Positions 56,996 through 64,000 of a stretch of DNA of 64,000 bases are shown in pieces. The notes below the pieces were generated by a model. The model did not search any database. It was not told the origin of the DNA and saw only the letters and a list, made by a program, of their open reading frames with translations. This DNA is from an uncultured Alphaproteobacteria bacterium. GTDB taxonomy: Bacteria > Pseudomonadota > Alphaproteobacteria > HIMB59 > GCA-002718135. Location of the stretch: NCBI GenBank assembly GCA_902597015.1, contig CACJWQ010000005.1, forward strand, positions 1-64,000, read 5' to 3'. Made by a program: the position numbers and the translations under genes. Numbering within the stretch: the first letter of the stretch is position 1; the number at the start of each line of letters is the position of its first letter.

Positions 56996-57310
56996 TTAAT
57001 TATTTGAACTAACAAGCTTGATATTTTTATCTTGATTTGAAAGTTCTTGGATTTTTACTATAAGAGGAACATTATTGTTTTGAGTTTCATAAAAATACAA
57101 TTCATATAGTGTTTTTAAATATGAGCTATTTTGATGAGCAGCTAATTCAATCTTATTAATTTTTAAATTTTCTGAAATTTTAGATATTTTCATTTTCAGA
57201 TTTTGATTATTTTTTTCGATCTCTCTTGTATTGTTGGCAATAAAAATCATTGAAAAAACCAGTATTAAATTAAGAATTAAAAAGAATATAATTGATTTAG
57301 TATACTTCAT
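56996..57310 (-). CDS. ftsL: Cell division protein FtsL
   Basis: A 104-residue bitopic protein with one N-terminal membrane helix (about 6-26) and a heptad-like coiled coil (about 28-70, EIEKNNQNLKMKISKISENLKI type). FtsL has almost no sequence signature, so the call depends on size, topology and its place between rsmH and ftsI. With FtsQ (and an FtsB partner encoded elsewhere) it activates FtsWI. The periplasmic part is shorter than in E. coli relatives with proline-rich tails. Confidence 0.85.
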   Translation of the reverse strand: MKYTKSIIFFLILNLILVFSMIFIANNTREIEKNNQNLKMKISKISENLKINKIELAAHQNSSYLKTLYELYFYETQNNNVPLIVKIQELSNQDKNIKLVSSNN

Positions 57311-57312
57311 TA

Positions 57313-58251
57313 TTAAATTTTCTGAGCTACCCGAAGTTTTGCTGATCTAGATCTGGGATTTTCTAAAATCTCAGAAGCTGATGGCAATATTGGTTTTTTG
57401 GTGATTATTTTAAGTTGAGTTGCCAGTTTATCAGGTAACTCCGGGTAGTGGCGGGAGGAACGCCATCGTTTACCACTATTGTGGTTAAAAAAATCTTTCA
57501 CAATTCTATCTTCTAGACTTTGGAAAGAAACTACTAAAATTAAACCATCTTTATTTAAAATTTTTAAAGTTTTTTCTAAACTTGTCTTTAGTTCACTTAA
57601 CTCATCATTCACATAAATTCTAATTGCCTGAAATGTTTTTGTAGCTGGATGAATCTTATTTTTTAATTGATTCTTTTTTGGTAAACATTTTTTAATAATG
57701 TTTGATAATTCTATCGTGTCACTTATAAATTTTATTTTTCTGTTTTTTACTATTTCTTTTGCAATAACTCTTGAATAACGTTCTTCTCCATATTGATAAA
57801 TTATGTCAGCTAAATTTTTTTCTTCATACTTATTAATTATATCATAAGCATTTTTATCTGAAGAACCCATCCGCATATCAAGTGGGCCAGATTTATTAAA
57901 TGAAAAACCTCGTTGTGCATTATCTATTTGATTTGAGCTTGTGCCTATATCAAAAAGAATTATATCAAATTTTTTTTCTTTCAACTTTATATTATTTACT
58001 ATTTCTTCAATTTTACTAAATTTATCATTTATTAGAGTAAAATTTGAAAATTTAGATTCTATTTCTTTTGCAAATATTTTCGAAATTGGATCCCTATCTA
58101 TTGCTAACAATTGATTTACATTAAATTTTTCAAGGATAGTTTTTGAATAGCCGCCACCACCAAAAGTTGCATCTATTACATTTATTGATTTTGATAACGG
58201 TAGAAAGGATATTATTTCTTTAATCATTACTGACTTATGCAAATTTTCCAT
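57313..58251 (-). CDS. rsmH: 16S rRNA (cytosine-1402-N4) methyltransferase
   Basis: A 312-residue SAM-dependent methyltransferase (MraW). HKSVMIKEIISFLPL opens the protein, DATFGGGGYSKTILE near residue 28 is the SAM motif, DIILFDIGTSSNQIDNAQRGFSFNKSGPLDMRM near 99-131 contains the family core, and the C-terminal VSFQSLEDRIVKDFF and PRSRSAKLRVAQK are characteristic. It modifies C1402 in the ribosomal P site. It lies one base after mraZ and two bases before ftsL. Confidence 0.97.
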   Translation of the reverse strand: MENLHKSVMIKEIISFLPLSKSINVIDATFGGGGYSKTILEKFNVNQLLAIDRDPISKIFAKEIESKFSNFTLINDKFSKIEEIVNNIKLKEKKFDIILFDIGTSSNQIDNAQRGFSFNKSGPLDMRMGSSDKNAYDIINKYEEKNLADIIYQYGEERYSRVIAKEIVKNRKIKFISDTIELSNIIKKCLPKKNQLKNKIHPATKTFQAIRIYVNDELSELKTSLEKTLKILNKDGLILVVSFQSLEDRIVKDFFNHNSGKRWRSSRHYPELPDKLATQLKIITKKPILPSASEILENPRSRSAKLRVAQKI

Positions 58252-58252
58252 A

Positions 58253-58717
58253 TTATTTTTGTTGTGTTAACATCATTCGTAATGATTTTTTTTCTTTTAA
58301 AAGACGTCTTCTTGAATCTTCAGTATTTTTTAGACCTTTTTTTGGCTCCCAGATTTGAAAGTAGTAGCCTTGACCAAAAAAAGCAGCTTCAGTTTTAATG
58401 CCAGCGTATAATTTTAATTCTTCTGGAATTAAAAATCTTCCTTCTTTATCAATATTAGTTGTAATTATTTCTGAAAATATAGATGTTGAAAAATCGTCAT
58501 AATCCTCGGAAAAAAAATCTAAGTTATTAATTCTTTTGGCAATTTCTTTTAATCTTCCAACACCACAACCTTCTATAGAGGGTGTTTTTATAGATTTGTA
58601 TAAAATAATTTCATTTCTATTAGCTTTTGGAAGTACATTTCTAAAGCTAGAGGGTAGAGAAACTCTTCCCTTCTTATCTATTTTATTAACATATTTAGAT
58701 ACAAATAAATCCATCAT
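58253..58717 (-). CDS. mraZ: Transcriptional regulator MraZ
   Basis: A 154-residue protein with two SpoVT-AbrB-type DNA-binding repeats: KYVNKIDKKGRVSLPSSFRNVL (about residues 7-30) and ITTNIDKEGRFLIPEELKLYAG (about 88-110), the second with the D-x-x-G-R core. MraZ rings bind TGGG repeats upstream of their own gene and usually repress the dcw cluster; such repeats begin just three bases before this start codon. Two adjacent ATG codons (58717 and 58714) are possible starts. Confidence 0.96.
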   Translation of the reverse strand: MMDLFVSKYVNKIDKKGRVSLPSSFRNVLPKANRNEIILYKSIKTPSIEGCGVGRLKEIAKRINNLDFFSEDYDDFSTSIFSEIITTNIDKEGRFLIPEELKLYAGIKTEAAFFGQGYYFQIWEPKKGLKNTEDSRRRLLKEKKSLRMMLTQQK

Positions 58718-58720
58718 ATA

Positions 58721-58754
58721 TGGGTTATCATGGGATTATATGGGCGTCAATGGG
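58721..58754. promoter_or_regulatory. MraZ operator: four TGGG repeats at 10-base spacing
   Basis: TGGG occurs at 58721, 58731, 58741 and 58751 on the plus strand, exactly one helical turn apart, with unrelated bases between. MraZ from E. coli and other bacteria binds TGGGN direct repeats separated by five bases, the same 10-base period. The repeats read on the strand opposite to mraZ and end three bases before its start codon, in the leader of the predicted transcript. Binding there would block transcription start or early elongation, giving autoregulation of the whole dcw operon. Confidence 0.8.
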
Positions 58755-58765
58755 TATATAAAACT

Positions 58766-58793
58766 ATAATAAATGTTCTTTGTATGTTCTCAA
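58766..58793 (-). promoter_or_regulatory. Putative mraZ (dcw operon) promoter
   Basis: On the minus strand TTGAGA (58793-58788) and TATTAT (58771-58766) are 16 bases apart. Transcription would begin near 58759, just ahead of the TGGG repeats, which would then occupy the first bases of the transcript. The region lies between the 3' end of rnpB (58804) and mraZ, so the dcw cluster need not depend on rnpB read-through. Confidence 0.45.
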
Positions 58794-58803
58794 TAAATAT
58801 AAA

Positions 58804-59136
58804 GATGGTGCATAAGCCGGGTTCTGTAATTTTATAAAAATTGATGATCATTAATCTAGAACAAATGTCACCATTTGTTTCAAGCAGTCTACCCGAACAG
58901 CTCAGCTGGAACTGATTGCCATTCCTATTTGACCTTGCTCCAAAAAGGGTTTGCAAAGCCTTTTTTGTTACCAAAAAAGCGGTAAGCTCTTACCTTACCT
59001 TTTCACCCTTACCTTTTCAGGCGGTATATTTTCTGTTGCACTTTCCCTAAGCTTTCACTTGCCAGGTGTTACCTGGTTTTTTTTCCAGTGGAGCCCGGAC
59101 TTTCCTCTTGATTACTCAAGCGATCATCGCACCATC
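58804..59136 (-). ncRNA. rnpB: RNase P RNA, bacterial type A
   Basis: A 333-base catalytic RNA that matures tRNA 5' ends. The P1 helix pairs GATGGTGC at the 5' end (59136-59129) with GCACCATC at the 3' end (58811-58804). Near the 5' end the conserved GAGGAAAGTCCGGGCTCC block (CR-I region, around 59110-59090) is plain, and near the 3' end AGCCCGGCTTATGCACC (around 58822-58806) completes the universally conserved core. AGGTAAGGGTGAAAAGGT-like and GACCGCC-type internal helices are visible. Open frames crossing it on both strands are not genes. It fills most of the gap between mraZ and the amidase gene. Confidence 0.95.
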
Positions 59137-59141
59137 TAAAT

Positions 59142-59171
59142 TTGTAATAAATTTATTTAACTTTTCGTCAA
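59142..59171 (-). promoter_or_regulatory. Putative rnpB promoter
   Basis: On the minus strand TTGACG (59171-59166) and TTACAA (59147-59142) are 18 bases apart, placing the start at the first base of the P1 helix (59136). The minus-35 element lies within the last codons of the upstream amidase gene. The minus-10 match is weak, so confidence is limited. Confidence 0.4.
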
Positions 59172-59903
59172 CATAAAACTAAATAGGTGTGTAATTAAAA
59201 CAGTATATATTGATTTGTTTTTAATTTTATCTTCACTCCTTAGATACTTAATTCTATAAGCAAGTATAAGTTGATTATATAATTTGTTATTTTGATATAC
59301 TTTTCGTGTATCGTATCCAATTAATGATAAAGCTAAAATAATTTTCTCTTTTTTTAACTTTAAGTTATGATTATCAAACCAATCTTCTATAATCTTAAAT
59401 TTAACCCTATTTAATTTCTTTGTATTTAAAACTAATTTTGAAGAAGAGAGTGATTTCCACGGAAAGTGCTTACCAGGATCTTTTTTTCTGTAGGGAGCAA
59501 TATCTGAATGTGCAATAATACTGTTAATATTTATTTTATAATTTTTTTTTAATTTAAGAATTAGTTTTTTTAATGAATTTAACATTTTTAATGAGAATTT
59601 ATTATTTTTTCCTCTCGGACTATAATCAAGCTCTATCCCAATCGAGATAGAATTGATATCAGTAGAGTCTTGCCAGAAAGCTTCGCCTGCATGCCAAGCT
59701 CTAAATTTATCTTTTACCAAGTTGTAAATTGTTCCGTTTTGAGAAATTAGATAATGAGAACTAACTTTTTTTTCCTTATTACATAAATATGAAATTGCAT
59801 CTTCAATATTTTTTAAAGCGGTATAATGAATTATAATAAGCTGGATTTTTGAATTTTTTCTTGAATTATAATTTGGAGACCTAAATTTAGTTACATATTT
59901 CAT
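59157..59903 (-). CDS. N-acetylmuramoyl-L-alanine amidase (AmpD/AmiD type)
   Basis: A 248-residue amidase_2 domain enzyme that cleaves the bond between MurNAc and the stem peptide. Zinc ligands appear as His in IIIHYTALKN (near residue 25), His in IIAHSDIAPYRKKDPGKHFPW (near 138), and Asp in the same KDPG segment; the catalytic Glu is in SIGIELDYSPRG near 92. No signal peptide is obvious, which favours cytoplasmic wall recycling (AmpD-like) although AmiD-like export is not ruled out. A C-terminal segment (about 165-248) resembles a peptidoglycan-binding domain-like helical region. It is divergent from bamD, 33 bases apart. Confidence 0.92.
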   Translation of the reverse strand: MKYVTKFRSPNYNSRKNSKIQLIIIHYTALKNIEDAISYLCNKEKKVSSHYLISQNGTIYNLVKDKFRAWHAGEAFWQDSTDINSISIGIELDYSPRGKNNKFSLKMLNSLKKLILKLKKNYKININSIIAHSDIAPYRKKDPGKHFPWKSLSSSKLVLNTKKLNRVKFKIIEDWFDNHNLKLKKEKIILALSLIGYDTRKVYQNNKLYNQLILAYRIKYLRSEDKIKNKSIYTVLITHLFSFMLTKS

Positions 59904-59936
59904 TCAAATTTAAAAATTAAAATATATAAATAAAAT

Positions 59937-60743
59937 ATGATAAAAAAAATTATCTGTCTAATATTATTATTATTTTGCATTAATTGCTCAAATAATAATA
60001 TAAATTCAAACAAAAGTGAGGAGAAAAAATTATTAGCAAAACCCGAAACTATTTATAAATTAGCAAAAATAAGTTTTGATCAACAAAACTATGATCTAGC
60101 AAGAATTCAATTTAAAGAGACTGCAAAACTATTTCCTCTATCTAATGAAGCTATACAGTCACAAATAATGATTGCATTTATAGATTATATTCAAATGGAT
60201 TATGATAATGCCATTTTAAGTTACAATAGAATAATAAACAAATACCCATCCCATAAAGATTTAGATTACGTTTACTATATGTTAGCTATGTGTAATTATG
60301 AACAACTCCAAAATGAAGCATTGGATGGATATTATAATGATTTGGCTCTAAATGCTTTTAATCAAGTTATTAAGCGATTCCCCGCAAGCAAATATGCAAA
60401 AGATAGTAGACAAAAAATTATTTTAGTTGAATCAAATATAGCAGCTAAACATATGGATATTGGAAGATTTTATTTAGAAAATAAAAAATACATTGCTGCA
60501 TTAAATAGATTTAAAATAGTTGTAGATAATTACTCAATAACTAAATTTACACCTGAAGCATTACACAGAATGGTAGAGGTTTATTTTGCGATGGGTATGT
60601 ATGAAGATAGCTATAATACAGCCGCTTTACTGGGATATAATTATCCTGATACTAAATGGTATGAATATAGTTATAATTTAGTTATGAAAATTGGTGACGA
60701 AGAAACATTCTTAAAAAAAATTAGAAATTTCTTTGATGGTTAA
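59937..60743 (+). CDS. bamD: Outer-membrane assembly lipoprotein BamD
   Basis: A 268-residue BamD-like protein. An N-terminal hydrophobic leader ends in a cysteine-containing box (LLLFCINC, C17), then comes a tetratricopeptide-rich domain with ETIYKLAKISFDQQNYDLARIQFKETAKLFPLS, AFNQVIKRFPASKYAKDSRQKI and ALNRFKIVVDNYSITKFTPEALHRMVEVYFAMGM, all typical of BamD/ComL. It is part of the BAM complex that inserts outer-membrane beta-barrels. The lipobox is unusual because Asn precedes the cysteine. The gene overlaps ligA by eight bases. Confidence 0.94.
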   Translation: MIKKIICLILLLFCINCSNNNINSNKSEEKKLLAKPETIYKLAKISFDQQNYDLARIQFKETAKLFPLSNEAIQSQIMIAFIDYIQMDYDNAILSYNRIINKYPSHKDLDYVYYMLAMCNYEQLQNEALDGYYNDLALNAFNQVIKRFPASKYAKDSRQKIILVESNIAAKHMDIGRFYLENKKYIAALNRFKIVVDNYSITKFTPEALHRMVEVYFAMGMYEDSYNTAALLGYNYPDTKWYEYSYNLVMKIGDEETFLKKIRNFFDG

Positions 60744-62748
60744 AGAAGAGATAATTTTAAAAAGATTAAAAGAGCTTTCTGAATTAATCAAAAAACATAA
60801 TTATAATTATCACACATTAGATAAACCTGAAATAACTGATAAAGAATTTGATAAATTAGTTAAAGAAAATGATACTTTAGAAAAAAAATATCCAAGTTTA
60901 ATTTTAAAGAATAGCCCTAACAAAAATTATGGTAGTAAAATAAAAGATAATTTCAAAAAAATAAAACACGACTCTCAAATGTACTCACTTGCCAATGCAT
61001 TTGATAATAATGATATAAAAGAGTTTATAAAACGTTCTGTGAAATTTTTAAATTTAGACAATGATGATGATTTTCAATATATTTGTGAACCAAAAATTGA
61101 TGGATTATCTTTAAATCTTGTCTACAAAGATGGTAATTTAGTTTCTGCTGGTACAAGAGGAGATGGATTTGTAGGAGAAGATGTTACTGAAAATATTTTA
61201 AATATAAAAAATATTCCATCAAATTTAAAAAAAGATTTTCCAGATTTTATTGAAATTAGAGGAGAAGTATTCTTAAATAAGAGTGATTTTGAAAAACTTA
61301 ATTCTAAGTTAGAAAATAAATCTAAATTTGCAAATCCAAGGAATGCTGCAGCTGGTAGCCTAAGACAACTTGATATTTCTATTAGTCATAGTAGACCACT
61401 TAAATTTATACCTCACGGTATAGGTAAATGTTCTTATAATTTTGATAAAATTGAGAATTATTATGATCAACTTAATAGTTGGAACATTGCTCCAAATAAT
61501 TTAAGCAAAAAATGTCAATCAGTTGAAGAAATAATTAAATTTTATAATGAAATTGATCAAAAAAGATCAGGTATAGATTATGATATTGATGGATTAGTTG
61601 TAAAAATAAATAGTTTTAAACTACAACAAAGATTAGGTTATGTAGGAAAAAACCCAAGATGGGCAGTTGCTATAAAATTTTCTGCTGAAAAAGCTAATAC
61701 TATAATTAAATCTGTTGATTACCAAGTTGGAAGAACTGGGGCAATCACTCCGGTAGCTAGATTACAACCTGTCAATTTGGGTGGTGTCATTATATCTAAC
61801 GCTTCTTTACACAATTTTGATGAAATATATAAAAAAAATATAAATGTTTTAGATCTTGTTGAAGTTGAAAGAGCAGGAGATGTTATTCCGTATGTTACGA
61901 GATTAGTAAAAAAAAATAGTAAATTAAATACTAAGATAAAACCTCCTAGGAATTGTCCTATCTGTAAGAGTAATGTTTTAAAAGAAAAAGATGAAGCAAT
62001 ACTAAGATGTTCAAATACATATGGTTGTAGTTCTCAAAAAATAGGAAGGATAATTCATTTCGTTAGTAAGAAAAGTTTAAACATAGATGGATTTGGTGAG
62101 AAACAAGTTAAACAATTATTTAATCTAAAATATATCAAAAAAGTAGAAGATATTTTTAATCTTGAAAAGTATAAATCAGAAATAGTTAATTTAGATGGAT
62201 GGGGTGAATTATCTTTTTCTAATTTAATTAATTCTATTAATAATGCTAAAAAAATATCATTGGATAAATTTATTTATTCACTTGGCATTAGATTTATTGG
62301 AGAAGTTAATGCTGAAATCTTAGCAAACGAATTTAAAGATCTAGATGTATTGATTTCATCTTCAAGTAATATAAGCATGTTAGAAAATATTGATGGTTTA
62401 GGACCAAAAGCAATATCTTCAATCATAAATTTTTTTTCAGAAGAAATAAATAAGGAAACTGTTAAAAATTTAAAAAATCACTTAACTATATTATTTATAG
62501 AGAATAAAAAGATACATAATTTTTTTTCAAATAAACATTTAGTTTTTACAGGTACTTTAGCTGAATTATCAAGAGACGAAGCAAAGTACTTAGCAAAAAC
62601 TAAAGGAGCAAAAATATTATCTAGTATTAGTAAAAAAACAGATTTTCTAATTGCTGGAGAAAAAGCAGGTTCAAAAATAGATAAGGCAACACAATTAGGG
62701 GTTAAAATTTTAAATGAAAAAGAATTCCTTAAAAAAATTAATCTATAA
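60736..62748 (+). CDS. ligA: NAD-dependent DNA ligase
   Basis: A 670-residue LigA with all domains: Ia and adenylation domain with the nucleotidyl-lysine K120 in CEPKIDGLSLNLVY, IEIRGEVF near 181, and DGLVVKIN near 282; OB fold with VGRTGAITPVARLQPV near 331; a four-cysteine zinc finger (CPIC near 405 with C-x-N-x-Y-G-C); helix-hairpin-helix repeats; and a C-terminal BRCT domain (HLVFTGTLAELSRDEAKYLAKTKGAKI near 594). The ATG at 60736 is used; the codon before it is TTG. It joins Okazaki fragments. Its last 11 bases overlap the convergent helicase gene. Confidence 0.97.
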   Translation: MVKEEIILKRLKELSELIKKHNYNYHTLDKPEITDKEFDKLVKENDTLEKKYPSLILKNSPNKNYGSKIKDNFKKIKHDSQMYSLANAFDNNDIKEFIKRSVKFLNLDNDDDFQYICEPKIDGLSLNLVYKDGNLVSAGTRGDGFVGEDVTENILNIKNIPSNLKKDFPDFIEIRGEVFLNKSDFEKLNSKLENKSKFANPRNAAAGSLRQLDISISHSRPLKFIPHGIGKCSYNFDKIENYYDQLNSWNIAPNNLSKKCQSVEEIIKFYNEIDQKRSGIDYDIDGLVVKINSFKLQQRLGYVGKNPRWAVAIKFSAEKANTIIKSVDYQVGRTGAITPVARLQPVNLGGVIISNASLHNFDEIYKKNINVLDLVEVERAGDVIPYVTRLVKKNSKLNTKIKPPRNCPICKSNVLKEKDEAILRCSNTYGCSSQKIGRIIHFVSKKSLNIDGFGEKQVKQLFNLKYIKKVEDIFNLEKYKSEIVNLDGWGELSFSNLINSINNAKKISLDKFIYSLGIRFIGEVNAEILANEFKDLDVLISSSSNISMLENIDGLGPKAISSIINFFSEEINKETVKNLKNHLTILFIENKKIHNFFSNKHLVFTGTLAELSRDEAKYLAKTKGAKILSSISKKTDFLIAGEKAGSKIDKATQLGVKILNEKEFLKKINL

Positions 62749-64000
62749 TTTTCAAGAATTTTAAATATACTTTTTTTGAAGAAAAATTCTCAAAATCAAT
62801 TAAAGCTTTATCACCATCTAATTTGATGATTTTTCCGTTACCAAATTTTTGATGATAAACATTTTTCCCTTTAGATATATCGACATCATATTCGAAATCT
62901 TGATTAAAATCCCAATCGATATTATTTTTTTTTGAGTTTTCTAATAATCTTCTTCTTCCCGGTGTAATTAATTCTTCGCTAAATGAATCAGTTTCTAAAA
63001 AATTATCTAAAAAGTTATTATCTTGAATATATTTGGAGTCATTTATCTCTACTTTATCTTCTGGAAGCTCGCTTATAAATCTAGATGGTAAATTATAATC
63101 ATGTGATGCAAAAGAATATCTATTTTGATTTACATAAGTAATATAAATTTTTTTTCTTGCTCTCGTTAGTGCAACATAGGCCAATCTTCTTTCTTCTTCT
63201 AATCCCTGATTACCTGATTCCTCTATTGATCTTTGACTTGGAAAAACTCCTTCCTCCCAGCCAGCTAAAAATACATAATCAAACTCCAATCCTTTAGCTG
63301 CATGCATTGTCATAAGAGTAAGTGTTTCTTCTGAAGTATTTGTTATATTTTCCATAACCAAAGATACATGTTCCAAAAAACCTTCTATATTTTCAAATTC
63401 TTTTAAACTTTCTATAAATTCATTTAAATTGTCTATTCTTGATAGGCTATCTGGTTTATTTGAACTCTCTTCCTCTTTTTTTAAATAATCTAAATAACCA
63501 GAGTCTTCTATTATTACTTTTGCTAATTCAATATGGTCAAATTTTTTCTTAACCTTTTGCCATTTTAAAATATTGTCAGTAAAATTATATAATTCACCCT
63601 TAGCTTTAGCATTACTTTTAAATGTCAATTGTTGAGCAGATTCAAATAAAGAAATATTATTCATTCTTGCATAGCTACTAATTTTACTAACTGTTGATTT
63701 CCCTATTCCTCTTTTAGGTACATTAATAATTCTTTCAAAAGCTAAATCATCAGATAAATTATTTGTTAATCTTAAATACGCAATAATATCTTTGATTTCT
63801 TTTCTTTCGTAAAATCGTAATCCTCCAATAATTTTATAAGGTAATCCAAGATTGATTAGTCTTTCTTCAAATGATCTAGTATGCGCAGCAACTCGAAATA
63901 AGATAGAGATCTCACTTAAATTTATTTTGTCTTTTATTATATTTTCTATTTTATCAGTTACAAATACAGACTCCTCTTTTGTTTCCCAAAATCCATTAAT
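62738..64000 (-). CDS. uvrD: UvrD/PcrA-type DNA helicase, C-terminal part
   Basis: A superfamily 1 helicase whose N-terminal half lies beyond the right edge; 420 codons are present and the frame stays open to the last base. From the edge inward it reads EISILFRVAAHTRSFEERLINLGLPY, GGLRFYERKEIKDIIAYLRL and FERIINVPKRGIGKSTVSKI (the motif IV region), then TLMTMHAAKGLEFDYVFLAGWEEGVFPSQRS (motif V) and EEERRLAYVALTRARKKIYITY (motif VI). The end YHQKFGNGKIIKLDG...ALIDFENFSSKKV is the Tudor-like C-terminal domain of UvrD/PcrA. It acts in excision and mismatch repair. An internal ATG at 63664 is not the true start. Confidence 0.93.
   Translation of the reverse strand: MNGFWETKEESVFVTDKIENIIKDKINLSEISILFRVAAHTRSFEERLINLGLPYKIIGGLRFYERKEIKDIIAYLRLTNNLSDDLAFERIINVPKRGIGKSTVSKISSYARMNNISLFESAQQLTFKSNAKAKGELYNFTDNILKWQKVKKKFDHIELAKVIIEDSGYLDYLKKEEESSNKPDSLSRIDNLNEFIESLKEFENIEGFLEHVSLVMENITNTSEETLTLMTMHAAKGLEFDYVFLAGWEEGVFPSQRSIEESGNQGLEEERRLAYVALTRARKKIYITYVNQNRYSFASHDYNLPSRFISELPEDKVEINDSKYIQDNNFLDNFLETDSFSEELITPGRRRLLENSKKNNIDWDFNQDFEYDVDISKGKNVYHQKFGNGKIIKLDGDKALIDFENFSSKKVYLKFLKIID

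Noticed and set aside
58747..59139. Open frames on both strands of about 60-75 codons
   Set aside because: They lie within or over the RNase P RNA, whose P1 helix and conserved core explain the sequence.
63600..63664. ATG at 63664 as the helicase start
   Set aside because: Reading the same frame upstream to 64000 continues with clear UvrD motifs, so the gene is cut by the window edge rather than starting there.

Overview
The window is very AT-rich, densely packed DNA from an alphaproteobacterium with a streamlined genome. The best fit by overall character is a marine SAR11- or HIMB59-like lineage, but that placement is inference. The alphaproteobacterial assignment rests on a circularly permuted two-piece tmRNA gene, an alpha-type SspB adaptor, an FtsZ tail ending [10 protein letters not shown], and the gene run folA-thyA / hflK-hflC-DUF2065-degP-miaA-ilvI-ilvH-ilvC. 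Complete branched-chain amino-acid, peptidoglycan and lipid A genes point to a free-living Gram-negative cell. No tRNA, insertion sequence, prophage or CRISPR array is visible, and every gene-free stretch above 300 bases holds a structured RNA.

Layout. (1) 1-446, minus strand: the end of a surface-polysaccharide type cluster (DUF6165 protein, cut by the window edge, and a mannose-6-phosphate isomerase type II cupin). (2) 485-3557, plus strand: rpe, a LysR regulator, a 27-residue highly basic peptide, an SbmA/BacA-like peptide transporter and fxsA. (3) 12671-3540, minus strand: gpsA, deoC, a two-domain ALDH16-type aldehyde dehydrogenase, an RbsD/FucU mutarotase, a ribokinase-family sugar kinase, a small membrane protein, exonuclease I, uppP and a DapA-family lyase. 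The four sugar genes together make a plausible deoxyribose (or ribose) salvage route. (4) 12822-14003, plus strand: a separately transcribed Liv-type binding protein with strong expression signals. (5) 35048-14051, minus strand apart from mrp: folA-thyA, hflK-hflC-DUF2065-degP-miaA, ilvI-ilvH-ilvC-leuA, mreBCD-mrdA-rodA and livG-livF-livH-livM.

(6) 35.1-40.1 kb is a mixed block: ssrA (tmRNA), an orphan secreted protein, a 2OG-Fe(II) oxygenase, a rhodanese, a cytochrome b561, sspB, gpmA and fumC. (7) 58717-40139, minus strand: a complete dcw cell-wall and division cluster, mraZ-rsmH-ftsL-ftsI-murE-murF-mraY-murD-ftsW-murG-murC-murB-ddl-ftsQ-ftsA-ftsZ, followed by lpxC. Four TGGG repeats at an exact 10-base step sit directly before mraZ and look like the MraZ operator. 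(8) 58.8-64 kb: rnpB, an AmpD-type amidase, bamD, ligA and the end of a UvrD-type helicase cut by the right edge.

How the genes fit together: the window carries both peptidoglycan machines (elongation mre/mrdA/rodA and division dcw), the undecaprenyl phosphatase that recycles their lipid carrier, lipid A and outer-membrane assembly steps (lpxC, bamD), and protein quality control (tmRNA, SspB, HflKC, DegP). Genes overlap by 1-14 bases repeatedly, and converging genes often overlap at their 3' ends, which is compaction typical of streamlined genomes. I found no clearly new multi-gene defence or mobile system. The most distinctive items are the animal-like DERA plus ALDH16 sugar operon, the basic microprotein, the MraZ operator and the compact tmRNA.
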